From assembly GCF_051251085.1 (NCBI RefSeq), contig NZ_JBPCZH010000004.1:186001-250000 (forward strand): a stretch of DNA of 64,000 nucleotides, read 5' to 3'. Origin of the DNA: Cernens ardua. GTDB lineage: Bacteria; Pseudomonadota; Gammaproteobacteria; Pseudomonadales; Halomonadaceae. The position numbers were made by a program, and so were the translations under genes. Shown here piece after piece: positions 55,199 through 63,889 of the stretch (positions are counted from its first letter, which is position 1; each line of letters begins with the position of its first letter). The notes beneath the pieces are model-generated. The model worked only from the letters and a program-made list of their open reading frames with translations. It did not search any database and was not told the DNA's origin.

Positions 55199-55571
55199 GG
55201 TGATATTCCCTTGTCATTTTCCCTTGAATCGGGACATTTATTCTTGTCGTCAGAACGCTTGCTAATCTGCGTAACTCGTACAGTTCCGGCGTATCGATTT
55301 CGTCTAGTGCGCCTGCTTTTTGATATGCTCTTTTAACGTGTGATAACGATGCCCTTTTATTCGTATGGCGCTGTCTATCATTACGGCAATAATGAGCCTA
55401 ATCATTAAGGATAGTATGAATGCTTCTTGCTGGTATAGCCGTTGTTATGCCCAACAGAAGAATATCCAATTCGTGAGATAAGCGGTGGCTGCACGAAGAG
55501 GAAACAAGCCGAACTACATAATTAAAGTGATCAAGGCAGTTGAAATACTCCCAAAAACAAGGTGATGCGTC
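55199..55571. other. divergent promoter region TonB receptor/ureE
   Basis: 373 bases without a gene. TAATGA and TCATTA (55391-55396 and 55403-55408) flank 6 bases in an A+T-rich stretch. This looks loosely like a Fur site, but the spacing does not fit the 7-1-7 or hexamer models, so I do not assign it. No NikR-type site was found. Confidence 0.4.
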
Positions 55572-56042
55572 ATGCTCTTTCTCACTCAACGGTTGGTAGA
55601 TACCACGCCCCACGCTGACACTTCGGTACGTACGACTACATTGGATCTGGATACCCGCATGAAGAGCCGCGCCCGTATCCTGCTCAATGATGGTGAAGAA
55701 GCCGGTTTGCATCTGGAGCGCGGACTCCTGTTGCGCGGTGGTGATCTTCTTGCCAGTGAAGACGGTACGGAGATCATCCAGGTCATTGCTGCCGATGAAA
55801 CTGTTTCCGCCGTTTATACCGATGATCCCCTGGCGTTTGCGACGGCCTGTTACCACTTGGGCAACCGGCATGTACCGTTGGAAATTGGTCGTGGGCGCCT
55901 TGCTTATCATCATGATCATGTACTGGATGATATGGTGCGTGGCTTGGGGCTGACGGTCACAACCGAAGACGCGCCGTTCGAACCTGTTTCAGGTGCTTAC
56001 GCGCAGGGCCATCATTCGCATGGCCATGGACATTCTCATTAG
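55572..56042 (+). CDS. ureE: urease nickel metallochaperone UreE
   Basis: Nickel-binding chaperone that passes nickel to UreG. 156 residues. The N-terminal peptide-binding domain (LTQRLVD onward) is followed by the metal domain with ACYHLGNRHVPLEI and YHHDHVLDDMVRGLGL. A C-terminal nickel-binding tail is rich in His (about residues 147-156). AAGGTGAT precedes the ATG. It restarts the urease cluster after the reversed TonB gene, so it needs its own promoter. Confidence 0.96.
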   Translation: MLFLTQRLVDTTPHADTSVRTTTLDLDTRMKSRARILLNDGEEAGLHLERGLLLRGGDLLASEDGTEIIQVIAADETVSAVYTDDPLAFATACYHLGNRHVPLEIGRGRLAYHHDHVLDDMVRGLGLTVTTEDAPFEPVSGAYAQGHHSHGHGHSH

Positions 56043-56152
56043 TCCTGACAGTTTTTAATATTATCTTAAGTTAATGTATTTGACTGAGAGTGTCCATACA
56101 GGAAAGTATCTGCATGCCATGCCTGTGAGATATAAAACGCCTTTGGTACAAC

Positions 56153-56836
56153 ATGGAGAGGCCTGTGTCCCTTAGCCTGATGCGCTTATTGCAATTGAGT
56201 AGCCCTTCCTTGCCGATAGGTGGCTTTACCTATTCGCAAGGGTTGGAGTGGGCCACGGAAGCAGGCTGGGTAACAACGGTAGAGGCATTCAGGGAGTGGC
56301 AACTGCTTCAGCTGGAGCATTCACTGGTACGCGTGGATTTACCCATTCTACAGCGGCTTTATCAGGCATGTGCCCATCATGACATTGATACGTGTCGTGT
56401 TTGGGGGCAATGGCTGCTGAGTAGCCGGGAGACCATGGAAACCCGTCAGGAAGAGCAACAACGTAGCCAAGCCTTGTTCAGGGTACTTCAGGGGCTCTCT
56501 ATCGCGCCTGAGCAAGACACATGGCGTGCAGCATTGCAGCTTACTCAAGCCAGTGGCTTCGCCTGGGCAGGCTGTATATGGGAGATTCCCTTGCGTGATT
56601 TGCTGGCGGGTTATGGCTATAGCTGGCTGGAGAACAGCGTGATGGCGGGGCTCAAACTGGTGCCTTATGGTCAGCAGGCCGCACAGGCTCTTCTGATTGA
56701 GATGAGCCAGATACTCGACGAGCAACTATCGCTGGCCATGGCTCTAGAGGATGACGAACTGGGGGGGAGTGTGCCTCTTGTGGCCATTGCCTCTTCGCGC
56801 CATGAAACTCAGCACACTCGCTTGTTCCGCTCCTGA
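56153..56836 (+). CDS. ureF: urease accessory protein UreF
   Basis: GTPase-activating-like partner in the UreDFG nickel-insertion complex. 227 residues; the family start LMRLLQLSSPSLPIGGFTYSQGLEWATEAGWV is clear, and the C-terminus ends SSRHETQHTRLFRS as usual. The start codon is uncertain: ATG at 56153, a GTG four codons later directly after GGAGAGG, or an ATG at 56180. It lies 110 bases after ureE and 67 before ureG. Confidence 0.95.
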   Translation: MERPVSLSLMRLLQLSSPSLPIGGFTYSQGLEWATEAGWVTTVEAFREWQLLQLEHSLVRVDLPILQRLYQACAHHDIDTCRVWGQWLLSSRETMETRQEEQQRSQALFRVLQGLSIAPEQDTWRAALQLTQASGFAWAGCIWEIPLRDLLAGYGYSWLENSVMAGLKLVPYGQQAAQALLIEMSQILDEQLSLAMALEDDELGGSVPLVAIASSRHETQHTRLFRS

Positions 56837-56903
56837 TGAACTGTTATGAAAGGCAGAGTACAGGTGCTTTTCGATAAAAATATATACAAGAGGGAAAGAA
56901 TCA

Positions 56904-57521
56904 ATGTCTGACTATAAACAGCCTTTACGTATTGGTGTGGGCGGCCCTGTCGGTTCAGGCAAGACGGCACTGCTGGAAAAGCTATGCAAGGCCATGCGGG
57001 ACACTTATCAGTTGGCCGTAGTCACCAACGACATCTACACCCGTGAGGATCAGCGTATTCTGACAGAGGCAGGTGCATTGGCGCCTGAGCGTATTGTTGG
57101 CGTGGAAACGGGAGGATGCCCGCATACGGCAATTCGTGAGGATGCCTCGATGAATCTGGCTGCTGTTGAAACGCTTTCCCGTGATTTGAAGAATCTTGAT
57201 ATTATTTTTATCGAAAGCGGTGGTGACAACCTGAGTGCAACGTTCAGCCCTGAATTGGCTGATCTCACCATTTATGTGATTGATGTTTCCGAGGGTGAAA
57301 AGATTCCTCGTAAGGGAGGCCCCGGGATCACACGCTCTGACTTTCTGGTCATCAACAAGACCGATCTGGCGCCTTATGTCGGTGCATCTCTTGCTGTCAT
57401 GAAAGAAGATACGGTAAGAATGCGTAATGGGCGTCCATGGACCTTCACCAATCTGGCGAAAGGGGAAGGTCTGGACCAGGTAATCGATTTCATCAGGCAC
57501 GCTGGTATGTTGTCCGCATGA
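56904..57521 (+). CDS. ureG: urease accessory GTPase UreG
   Basis: SIMIBI-class GTPase that carries nickel and drives urease activation. 205 residues with P-loop GPVGSGKTALLE at about 14-25, VTNDIYTREDQ, the nickel-binding ETGGCPHTAIRED (Cys-Pro-His), and the base-recognition VINKTDLAPYVGA. Strong GAGGGAAAG ribosome site. Followed after 60 bases on the same strand by the permease-kinase hybrid gene. Confidence 0.97.
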   Translation: MSDYKQPLRIGVGGPVGSGKTALLEKLCKAMRDTYQLAVVTNDIYTREDQRILTEAGALAPERIVGVETGGCPHTAIREDASMNLAAVETLSRDLKNLDIIFIESGGDNLSATFSPELADLTIYVIDVSEGEKIPRKGGPGITRSDFLVINKTDLAPYVGASLAVMKEDTVRMRNGRPWTFTNLAKGEGLDQVIDFIRHAGMLSA

Positions 57522-57581
57522 TGCAACGATCCACAATGATAATAACAACTCGATCCCTAAAGTGCGGGCAGACCACGCGCG

Positions 57582-60500
57582 ATGAAAATAAATACAAACA
57601 GGCTTCCAAAGCAGCGTATCTTTCCGATACGACGCAACTACAATCAGTGGGTAGCCAATCAGACACTGGAAGACTTTTCACTACGCTTTACGGCCAAATC
57701 AGCACGTAAGCGCCCTTCTACTGTTGCAATTACGGCGTTGGGATCGGCAGGTTTTCTGGTACAGGAGGCGATTGGAGGGCAGGCTACCTTACAGTATGGA
57801 TTCACTAATACGCTGATAGCGTGTCTGGTGGTGTTTGCCTTGTTATTTTTGCTGTCGATCCCGATATGCAGAACGGCGGCGCGTGCAGGGCTGGATATAG
57901 ATTTACTCACACGCGGCGCAGGTTTTGGTTATCTCGGGTCTACCCTGACTTCCCTTATTTACGCCACGTTTACCTTTATATTCTTTGCCCTTGAATCCAC
58001 CGTTATGGCTCAGGCGCTGGACTGGTTCCTACATGTGCCCGTATGGATGGGTTATATCCTGTGCTCGCTGATTGTACTGCCGATTGTTTCCCATGGGATC
58101 ACCTACATCAGCCGATTTCAGGTTATTACTCTCCCTATATGGGTGTCGCTGCAGTTATTGCCGTTCCTCTGTATTTACTACCATGATTCACACGCATGGT
58201 CACAATGGACTTCCTATCATTCACCAGGACACTCATCAGGCTTCAATCTTGTACAGTTTGGTGCCATTAGCACAGTACTGTTTGCGCTAATCGGGCAGAC
58301 ATGTGAGCAAGTGGACTATCTGCGTTTTCTACCCGTTAAAAGGCCAGTACGAACAGGTAGGCAACATGTATATACAGTCAGTCCGATGAAAAAAGTGAAC
58401 GACGAACATACGCCGACCCTTGTTACGCCGTTCTTTTCATCTTCGGGGGATACTGATTCCTCAACTCAACAGACAAAACGCCAGGGTAAATTTCCTGTAC
58501 GCATGGGCTGGTCGTGGAACGGAGCGCTACTTGCAGGAGGAGCGGGCTGGACACTGATTGGTTTGTGTAAAACATTAGCCGGCTCTTTTCTTGCTGTATT
58601 GGCGGTAGACAGTGGCCTGGATGTACTGCGGGCGGCAGAGCCACTACACATGTATCTGGTTGGATTCAGCTATGTGCCCTTCAAGGGAATTCTACTGACG
58701 GCATTTACGTGCCTCTTCATCGTCCTCTGTCAGCTGAGAATCAACGTCACTAATGCCTACGCGGGTTCGTTGGCCTGGTCGAATTTCTTCTCACGTCTGA
58801 CTCATATCCATCCCGGCCGTGTCGTGTGGTTGGTGTTTAATCTGTTGATCGCCCTATTGTTGATGGAAGTCGGGATGTATCGTGCTTTCACCCTGATTTT
58901 AGGAAGCTATTCGATTATCGCGATCGGCTGGATGGGTAGTGTGGTTGCGGATATCTGTATCAATAAGCCCTTGGGTTTGTGTCCTGAAAAGATCGAATTC
59001 AGGCGTGGGTACCTGTTTGATATCAATCCTGTGGGGATTGGCTCGATGGCCATTGCTGTGTTACTGGGGCTGTTGGCCTATCTTGATTTCCTCGGGAGCA
59101 CAGCGCAGGCATTGGCTTGTTATCTGACATTATTGACGACACTCGTAACGGTACCCTTGCTGGCATGGTGGACAAAAGGGCGCTATCACCATGCGCGCCC
59201 TGTCGATCACATTGTGGAAGGCAGGCAACATGCCTGTTGTATTTGTGGTCATGCGTTTGATGCTGAAGACATGTCCTTTTGCCCCGCCTATTACAGCCAA
59301 ATCTGTTCATTATGCTGCTCGCTGGATGCCCGCTGTGGGGGGATGTGTAAGGAAAATGCGTCCGCAGCCGAGCAACTGACCTCATGGCTAAAGCGTATTT
59401 TACCCACGCCATGGTATCCCGCGTTGAATTCGCGCATGGCACATTTTGTGGGGCTCTTTGGTTCAGTGATGTGCCTGATCACTGGCATGATGACGCTGAT
59501 CTATCGTCAATTACCGGGCGAAGGCCTGCAACCCGCTGCCATATTACCGGTATTTCTTCAAATCTATACCATGCTGATGATCCTGCTGGGCGTAATTTGC
59601 TGGCTGGTCGTACTGGCGCATGAAAGCAAAAAACTGGCGCGGGAAGAGAGCCATCGCCAGACAGCCATGCTGATGGAGGAAGTGGAAGCCCATGAAAAAA
59701 CGGACCACGCACTGCAAAAAGCCAAGGAAAAGGCCGAGACGGCCAGCCGTGCCAAAAGCCGTTATTTGACAGGGTTGAGTCATGAATTGCGTTCCCCGTT
59801 GAATGCAGCCTATGGCTATGCGCAGCTGTTGGAGATAGACCGCAGCATCCCGGAGGACAAACGTCCGGCTATCAGTGCCATTCGGCGCAATACGGCGCAT
59901 CTTTCTCAATTGATAGAAGAATTGCTGGATATTTCGCGGATCGAAGCAGGCAGGATAGAGCTTAAGCGAGGCCATTGCCGGATCAGGGAGATCATGGGTG
60001 ATCTGTGCCTGATGGCTCAGAGCATGGCTCAGCAAAAAGGGGTCGTGTTTGAGGTGACAGGGGAGAAAACTCTCCCTGAATGGGTGACAACAGATGAAAA
60101 ACGGCTACGACAGATTCTGACCAATCTTCTTTCCAATGCCGTAAAGTTCACTAATCAGGGGAAGGTGAGCCTGAGTATCAGCTATCAAAATCAGATTGCC
60201 CGCTTCAGTATTCGTGATACCGGTGTAGGTATTGCGGCTGATGATCTGAACCGCATTTTCCAGCCTTTTGAACGGATACTTACTCCCGGCCAGCCCAGCG
60301 TTGAGGGGTTGGGCATGGGGCTGACCATTTCCAGACTCCTGGCCGAGGTCATGGGCGGAGAGCTGGTGGCATCCAGCCAGCCGGGGCAAGGGAGCCACTT
60401 CCAGCTCAGTCTTATGTTGTCCCGTGTTCAGTCCCAGGCGATCACCCCTGCCACTACACCGTGGGTTGTTGGATACAAGGGGGCACGCAAGACTATTATG

Positions 60501-61196
60501 GTCGTGGATGATGATGCAGGTCATCGCCAATTGATGCAGGATGTCTTGAGCTCTCTTGGATTCAACGTACGAACGAGTGCTGATGGCATGGATTGCTTGC
60601 ATCAACTTCAGCAAGTGCTGCCCTCCACACCTGAGCTTGTGTTGATGGATGTCGGGATGCCGGGCATGACTGGCTGGGAAACGGCTGAAGCGCTAAGGCA
60701 ACAACAATATTCGGGAACGATCGTGATGTTGTCTGCCAGTGCGGATACTCAGGAATCCATGGATATTCCCAGAGATTTTCATGATGACTATATTCTTAAG
60801 CCCTTTGTAATGGAGGAGTTGTTGCATACTTTTGCACAACATTTGGCGCTGGAGTGGGTCCATGAACAGCCTGACTTCAGGTACGTGAAAACCTCACCCT
60901 CCCTGTCGACGCCCGGAATGGCAGCGCACGCAATAAAAACAGACGTTCAAGATGATAATAATGCGGCTGATGTTCTGGACAAGCGCACTCACCATGAATC
61001 GTCATACTCGCTTGATCAATGGCGAGATGAGACGTTGGCACTTGCCGAAGTTGGGCACTTGAGTGGATTACGCCAACAGTTAAAGAAAGCGCATTCAGAT
61101 GAACGTTTTGATGCAATGCAGTTGAAGGCGCTGGATATGGCTCTTGCCAGACTGGATTTCCGCGACATCATTCGACTACTGGAGAAACAGCTATGA
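57582..61196 (+). CDS. NCS1-permease/histidine-kinase/receiver fusion (transporter-type sensor)
   Basis: A 1204-residue multidomain sensor. Residues about 1-545 form a whole NCS1-type (cytosine/purine/allantoin-like) permease with about 12 helices, sharing TLEDFSLRF, DLLTRGAGFGYLGS, EQVDYLRFLP and INVTNAYAGSLAWSNFFSR with the stand-alone permease at 62258. A Cys-rich cluster follows (about 550-590, CCICGHAF, QICSLCCS, RCGGMC), then two more helices (about 610-680), HisKA with SHELRSPLN (His near 733), HATPase_c (NLLSNAVKFT, DTGVGI, GLGMGLTI), a receiver with Asp near 1022 (LMDVGMPG) and a helical tail. It presumably senses a transported nucleobase or ureide. A roughly 50-residue insert splits the permease loop after FLPV. 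No strong ribosome site is seen. Confidence 0.85.
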   Translation: MKINTNRLPKQRIFPIRRNYNQWVANQTLEDFSLRFTAKSARKRPSTVAITALGSAGFLVQEAIGGQATLQYGFTNTLIACLVVFALLFLLSIPICRTAARAGLDIDLLTRGAGFGYLGSTLTSLIYATFTFIFFALESTVMAQALDWFLHVPVWMGYILCSLIVLPIVSHGITYISRFQVITLPIWVSLQLLPFLCIYYHDSHAWSQWTSYHSPGHSSGFNLVQFGAISTVLFALIGQTCEQVDYLRFLPVKRPVRTGRQHVYTVSPMKKVNDEHTPTLVTPFFSSSGDTDSSTQQTKRQGKFPVRMGWSWNGALLAGGAGWTLIGLCKTLAGSFLAVLAVDSGLDVLRAAEPLHMYLVGFSYVPFKGILLTAFTCLFIVLCQLRINVTNAYAGSLAWSNFFSRLTHIHPGRVVWLVFNLLIALLLMEVGMYRAFTLILGSYSIIAIGWMGSVVADICINKPLGLCPEKIEFRRGYLFDINPVGIGSMAIAVLLGLLAYLDFLGSTAQALACYLTLLTTLVTVPLLAWWTKGRYHHARPVDHIVEGRQHACCICGHAFDAEDMSFCPAYYSQICSLCCSLDARCGGMCKENASAAEQLTSWLKRILPTPWYPALNSRMAHFVGLFGSVMCLITGMMTLIYRQLPGEGLQPAAILPVFLQIYTMLMILLGVICWLVVLAHESKKLAREESHRQTAMLMEEVEAHEKTDHALQKAKEKAETASRAKSRYLTGLSHELRSPLNAAYGYAQLLEIDRSIPEDKRPAISAIRRNTAHLSQLIEELLDISRIEAGRIELKRGHCRIREIMGDLCLMAQSMAQQKGVVFEVTGEKTLPEWVTTDEKRLRQILTNLLSNAVKFTNQGKVSLSISYQNQIARFSIRDTGVGIAADDLNRIFQPFERILTPGQPSVEGLGMGLTISRLLAEVMGGELVASSQPGQGSHFQLSLMLSRVQSQAITPATTPWVVGYKGARKTIMVVDDDAGHRQLMQDVLSSLGFNVRTSADGMDCLHQLQQVLPSTPELVLMDVGMPGMTGWETAEALRQQQYSGTIVMLSASADTQESMDIPRDFHDDYILKPFVMEELLHTFAQHLALEWVHEQPDFRYVKTSPSLSTPGMAAHAIKTDVQDDNNAADVLDKRTHHESSYSLDQWRDETLALAEVGHLSGLRQQLKKAHSDERFDAMQLKALDMALARLDFRDIIRLLEKQL

Positions 61197-62089
61197 CTTC
61201 GTTGGATTATCCACAACGTCAGGATGTCGTTCTGGTGGTTGATGATTCTCCTGATTCACTCGGCATGATTCATCAGGCGCTTGAGCAGGCAGGTATTACA
61301 ACCCTGGTGGCGCTGGATGGTGAACAGGGGATTCAGATTGCCACTCGTATGGTGCCTGATCTGATTTTGCTTGATGCGCTGATGCCCACGCTGGATGGTT
61401 TTGAGACGTGCCGTCAACTGAAGGCACGACCTGATGTTGCCGGTATTCCCGTGATCTTTATGACGGGGCTTTCCGAAACAGAGCATGTAGTAAAAGGGTT
61501 TGATTCTGGCGCGGAGGATTATGTGACCAAACCCATCCATCCCGCTGAGTTGATTGCCCGAATCCGAGTACATTTACGCAATACACATGAAGCACGTGCA
61601 ACACGTCGAGCATTGGATTATCTGGGGCAGAGCTCTTTCTCGATGAATGAAGCGGGAGAGTGGGCGTGGGTGTCATCACAGATAGGCCAATGGCGTGAAG
61701 CCTATGGTGACGCTGCCGAGACAATACCAGGAATCGTCACTCAATGGTTGAAGCAGACACCTCTACCGGGAGACTTGCAACGCTTGGGTATCGGGCCATG
61801 GCGATTGCGATTTTTAGGCCTGATGGAGGAGGCCTATCTGTTTCGATTAACCGCCGACGATGGTGAAACAGAAGCTGACCTTTTAAAGGAAATGCTGCGT
61901 CTGACACAACGTGAATCGCACGTGCTGTTGTGGATAGCACAGGGAAAAACCAATCGGGAGATTGCCCAAATCCTTGAATTGAGCCCACGCACAGTGAATA
62001 AGCATCTTGAGCAGATCTATCGGAAAATAGGGGTAGAAAATCGTACCCAGGCAGCGGCCATGGCGCTACGTTGTTTGACGCGTTTGTGA
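61193..62089 (+). CDS. LuxR-type (NarL-like) response regulator of the permease-kinase
   Basis: 298 residues. The receiver domain has VVDDS at 14-18, the phospho-acceptor Asp near residue 61 (LILLDALMPTLDG), and the conserved Thr and KP(I) pair. A middle segment (about 140-230) is not a familiar domain. The C-terminal LuxR-type helix-turn-helix (LTQRESHVLLWIAQGKTNREIA..SPRTVNKHLEQIYRK) binds DNA. Its ATG overlaps the kinase stop by 4 bases (ATGA), so the two proteins are translationally coupled. Targets are unknown; the facing permease gene is the obvious candidate. Confidence 0.9.
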   Translation: MTSLDYPQRQDVVLVVDDSPDSLGMIHQALEQAGITTLVALDGEQGIQIATRMVPDLILLDALMPTLDGFETCRQLKARPDVAGIPVIFMTGLSETEHVVKGFDSGAEDYVTKPIHPAELIARIRVHLRNTHEARATRRALDYLGQSSFSMNEAGEWAWVSSQIGQWREAYGDAAETIPGIVTQWLKQTPLPGDLQRLGIGPWRLRFLGLMEEAYLFRLTADDGETEADLLKEMLRLTQRESHVLLWIAQGKTNREIAQILELSPRTVNKHLEQIYRKIGVENRTQAAAMALRCLTRL

Positions 62090-62123
62090 GTAGTGCAGTT
62101 AGCGTATGCAGTAAGGCAAGGGG

Positions 62124-62173
62124 AATATAAAAAGGCCGGAGGCGAGTCGCGATCCAACGACATACGCTCCGGC
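62124..62173 (-). terminator. terminator of the NCS1 permease gene
   Basis: GCCGGAG (62135-62141) pairs with CTCCGGC (62167-62173). Read on the minus strand the stem is followed by CTTTTTATATT, so it would end the permease transcript. Confidence 0.65.
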
Positions 62174-62257
62174 AATGAGGATCTCTGACATACTCAGGTA
62201 GTACGTCAGAACGGGCAGGTGCAGGCAATTTGGTTGCCCACACCTATGAGTTGGCTA

Positions 62258-63889
62258 CTACGACATTTCTTTCACTTTGGTGGTTGCACAGAGGGAACAG
62301 ACAACGCCGTTGAATTCCCGTGAATAGATCACATCCGGACGCTCATAGGTTTGCTCGCAACTGACGCAATGATAATCACCGGCTGCGGGTGCACCGCTTT
62401 CATCAAAGCGCGGTGCCTTGATGCCATCATCCGTTTTCTTCAGGTAGAACTTTCCGCCGGTAATGACGGCCATGACGGGTGTTGCTACAAAGGCAACGAC
62501 AATAGCTACCAGAGGAGAGTATGAAGAGAGCAGAGAACCCAGTGCTCCGAAGTACGCCAGAATGGAAAGCCCTGCCGAGAGAATGAACGCCACAGTGCCT
62601 ACCGGGTTGACGTTGTACAACATGCCGCGGCGATATTCGGGCAGTTTGGGTGACAACTTCAATAGATATTTATTGATCACAATGTCAGTTGCCACAGTGA
62701 CGACCCATGCCACAGCGCAATTCGAATAAAAGCCAAGAATGTTGTCGAGTACCGAGAACATATTGCCTTCCATGAGCGCCAGTGCGATAGCGACGTTAAC
62801 AAATAGAAAGACAAGGCGGCCGGGATAGTGTTTGGTGACGCGAGTAAAAGCATTCGTCCACGCCAAAGACCCGCTGTAGGCATTGGTGACATTGATTTTG
62901 ATCTGGCTGATAACGACAAGAATAACGGCGAGTGTTAGTGCCGCCCAGCTTGGCATCATTAAACTGAAATCGCCCATGAATTGTTGGATAGGCTCTGATG
63001 CTGCAGTCGAACCGATACGGCCGACGACGTATACCGCCAACAAACAACCGATGGCTTGCTTGAGTGCGCCCAGAATTACCCAACCTGGCCCTGCGGCGAT
63101 AACCGATAACCACCAGCTTTTGCTGTTTTCTGGTGTGCGGGTAGGCATGAAACGAAGGTAATCTACCTGTTCCCCGATCTGAGCCATGAGCGATAGCGCC
63201 ACACCCGCGCCCAACATGATATCGGAGAGATGCACGCCGCCATCGGATTGGCCAGAATAACTGAGCCATTCGGAGAAAAAGCCCGGATGCGTGCCCAGAA
63301 GATACAGTACCGGCCCAATCATCATGATCAGCCAGATGGGGGAAGTCCATACTTGCAGCGTGCTCAGGACTTTCATCCCGTACATGACGAGCGGAATCAC
63401 AATCACTGTCGAGATCAGGTAGCCCAACCATAGCGGTATATGCAGCCCCAACAGGAGCCCCTGTGCCATGATCGAGCCTTCCAGAGCAAAGAAAATGAAG
63501 GTGAAAGTTGCAAAGATGATACTGGTCAGGACAGAGCCATAAAACCCGAAGCCGGCCCCGCGTGTCAGCAAATCCAAATCAATATTGTAGCGTGCGCAAT
63601 AAAAGGCAATGGGCATTCCGGTGACAAAGATGACGACTGCCGCGACCAATATGCCTAAAAGGGCATTGATGGTGCCATGGGATAGCCCCATGGTGGCACC
63701 AATGGAGAAGTCAGCCAGATAGGCGATGCCCCCCAACGCAGTAATTGAGACTACAGCAGGGCTCCAGCGGCGAAAACTACGTGGTGCATAACGTAACGTG
63801 TAATCTTCCAGTGTTTCATTGGCGCTATGGCTATGACCACTGTTATTGCTACCTGTGGGTGGGGAGTTCACTTCGTACTGGGTTGTCAT
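62258..63889 (-). CDS. NCS1-family nucleobase:cation symporter with C-terminal zinc-ribbon motif
   Basis: 543-residue inner-membrane transporter of the NCS1 family (purines, pyrimidines, allantoin, hydantoins, thiamine). About 12 helices; it shares ETLEDYTLRY, DLDLLTRGAGFGFYGSVLTS, EQVDYLRFMP and INVTNAYSGSLAWTNAFTR with the sensor at 57582, with which it is clearly paralogous. The cytoplasmic tail HCVSCEQTYERPDVIY..VVCSLCATT has a CxxC-CxxC pattern like a zinc ribbon, unusual for a transporter. The ATG has AGGAG at good spacing. An AACAACAA motif (63962-63969, minus strand) lies about 73 bases upstream. It faces the response regulator gene. Substrate not determined. Confidence 0.9.
   Translation of the reverse strand: MTTQYEVNSPPTGSNNSGHSHSANETLEDYTLRYAPRSFRRWSPAVVSITALGGIAYLADFSIGATMGLSHGTINALLGILVAAVVIFVTGMPIAFYCARYNIDLDLLTRGAGFGFYGSVLTSIIFATFTFIFFALEGSIMAQGLLLGLHIPLWLGYLISTVIVIPLVMYGMKVLSTLQVWTSPIWLIMMIGPVLYLLGTHPGFFSEWLSYSGQSDGGVHLSDIMLGAGVALSLMAQIGEQVDYLRFMPTRTPENSKSWWLSVIAAGPGWVILGALKQAIGCLLAVYVVGRIGSTAASEPIQQFMGDFSLMMPSWAALTLAVILVVISQIKINVTNAYSGSLAWTNAFTRVTKHYPGRLVFLFVNVAIALALMEGNMFSVLDNILGFYSNCAVAWVVTVATDIVINKYLLKLSPKLPEYRRGMLYNVNPVGTVAFILSAGLSILAYFGALGSLLSSYSPLVAIVVAFVATPVMAVITGGKFYLKKTDDGIKAPRFDESGAPAAGDYHCVSCEQTYERPDVIYSREFNGVVCSLCATTKVKEMS

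Noticed and set aside
55391..55408. Fur-like site before the TonB receptor
   Set aside because: The half-sites are 6 bases apart and do not fit Fur spacing; left unassigned.
61000..61196. Hpt domain at the end of the permease-kinase
   Set aside because: The C-terminal helical tail shows no conserved phospho-acceptor His in an Hpt-like setting.
61207..61215. Another TTATCCACA (DnaA box)
   Set aside because: A single copy inside the start of the response regulator gene; expected by chance in 64 kb on two strands.
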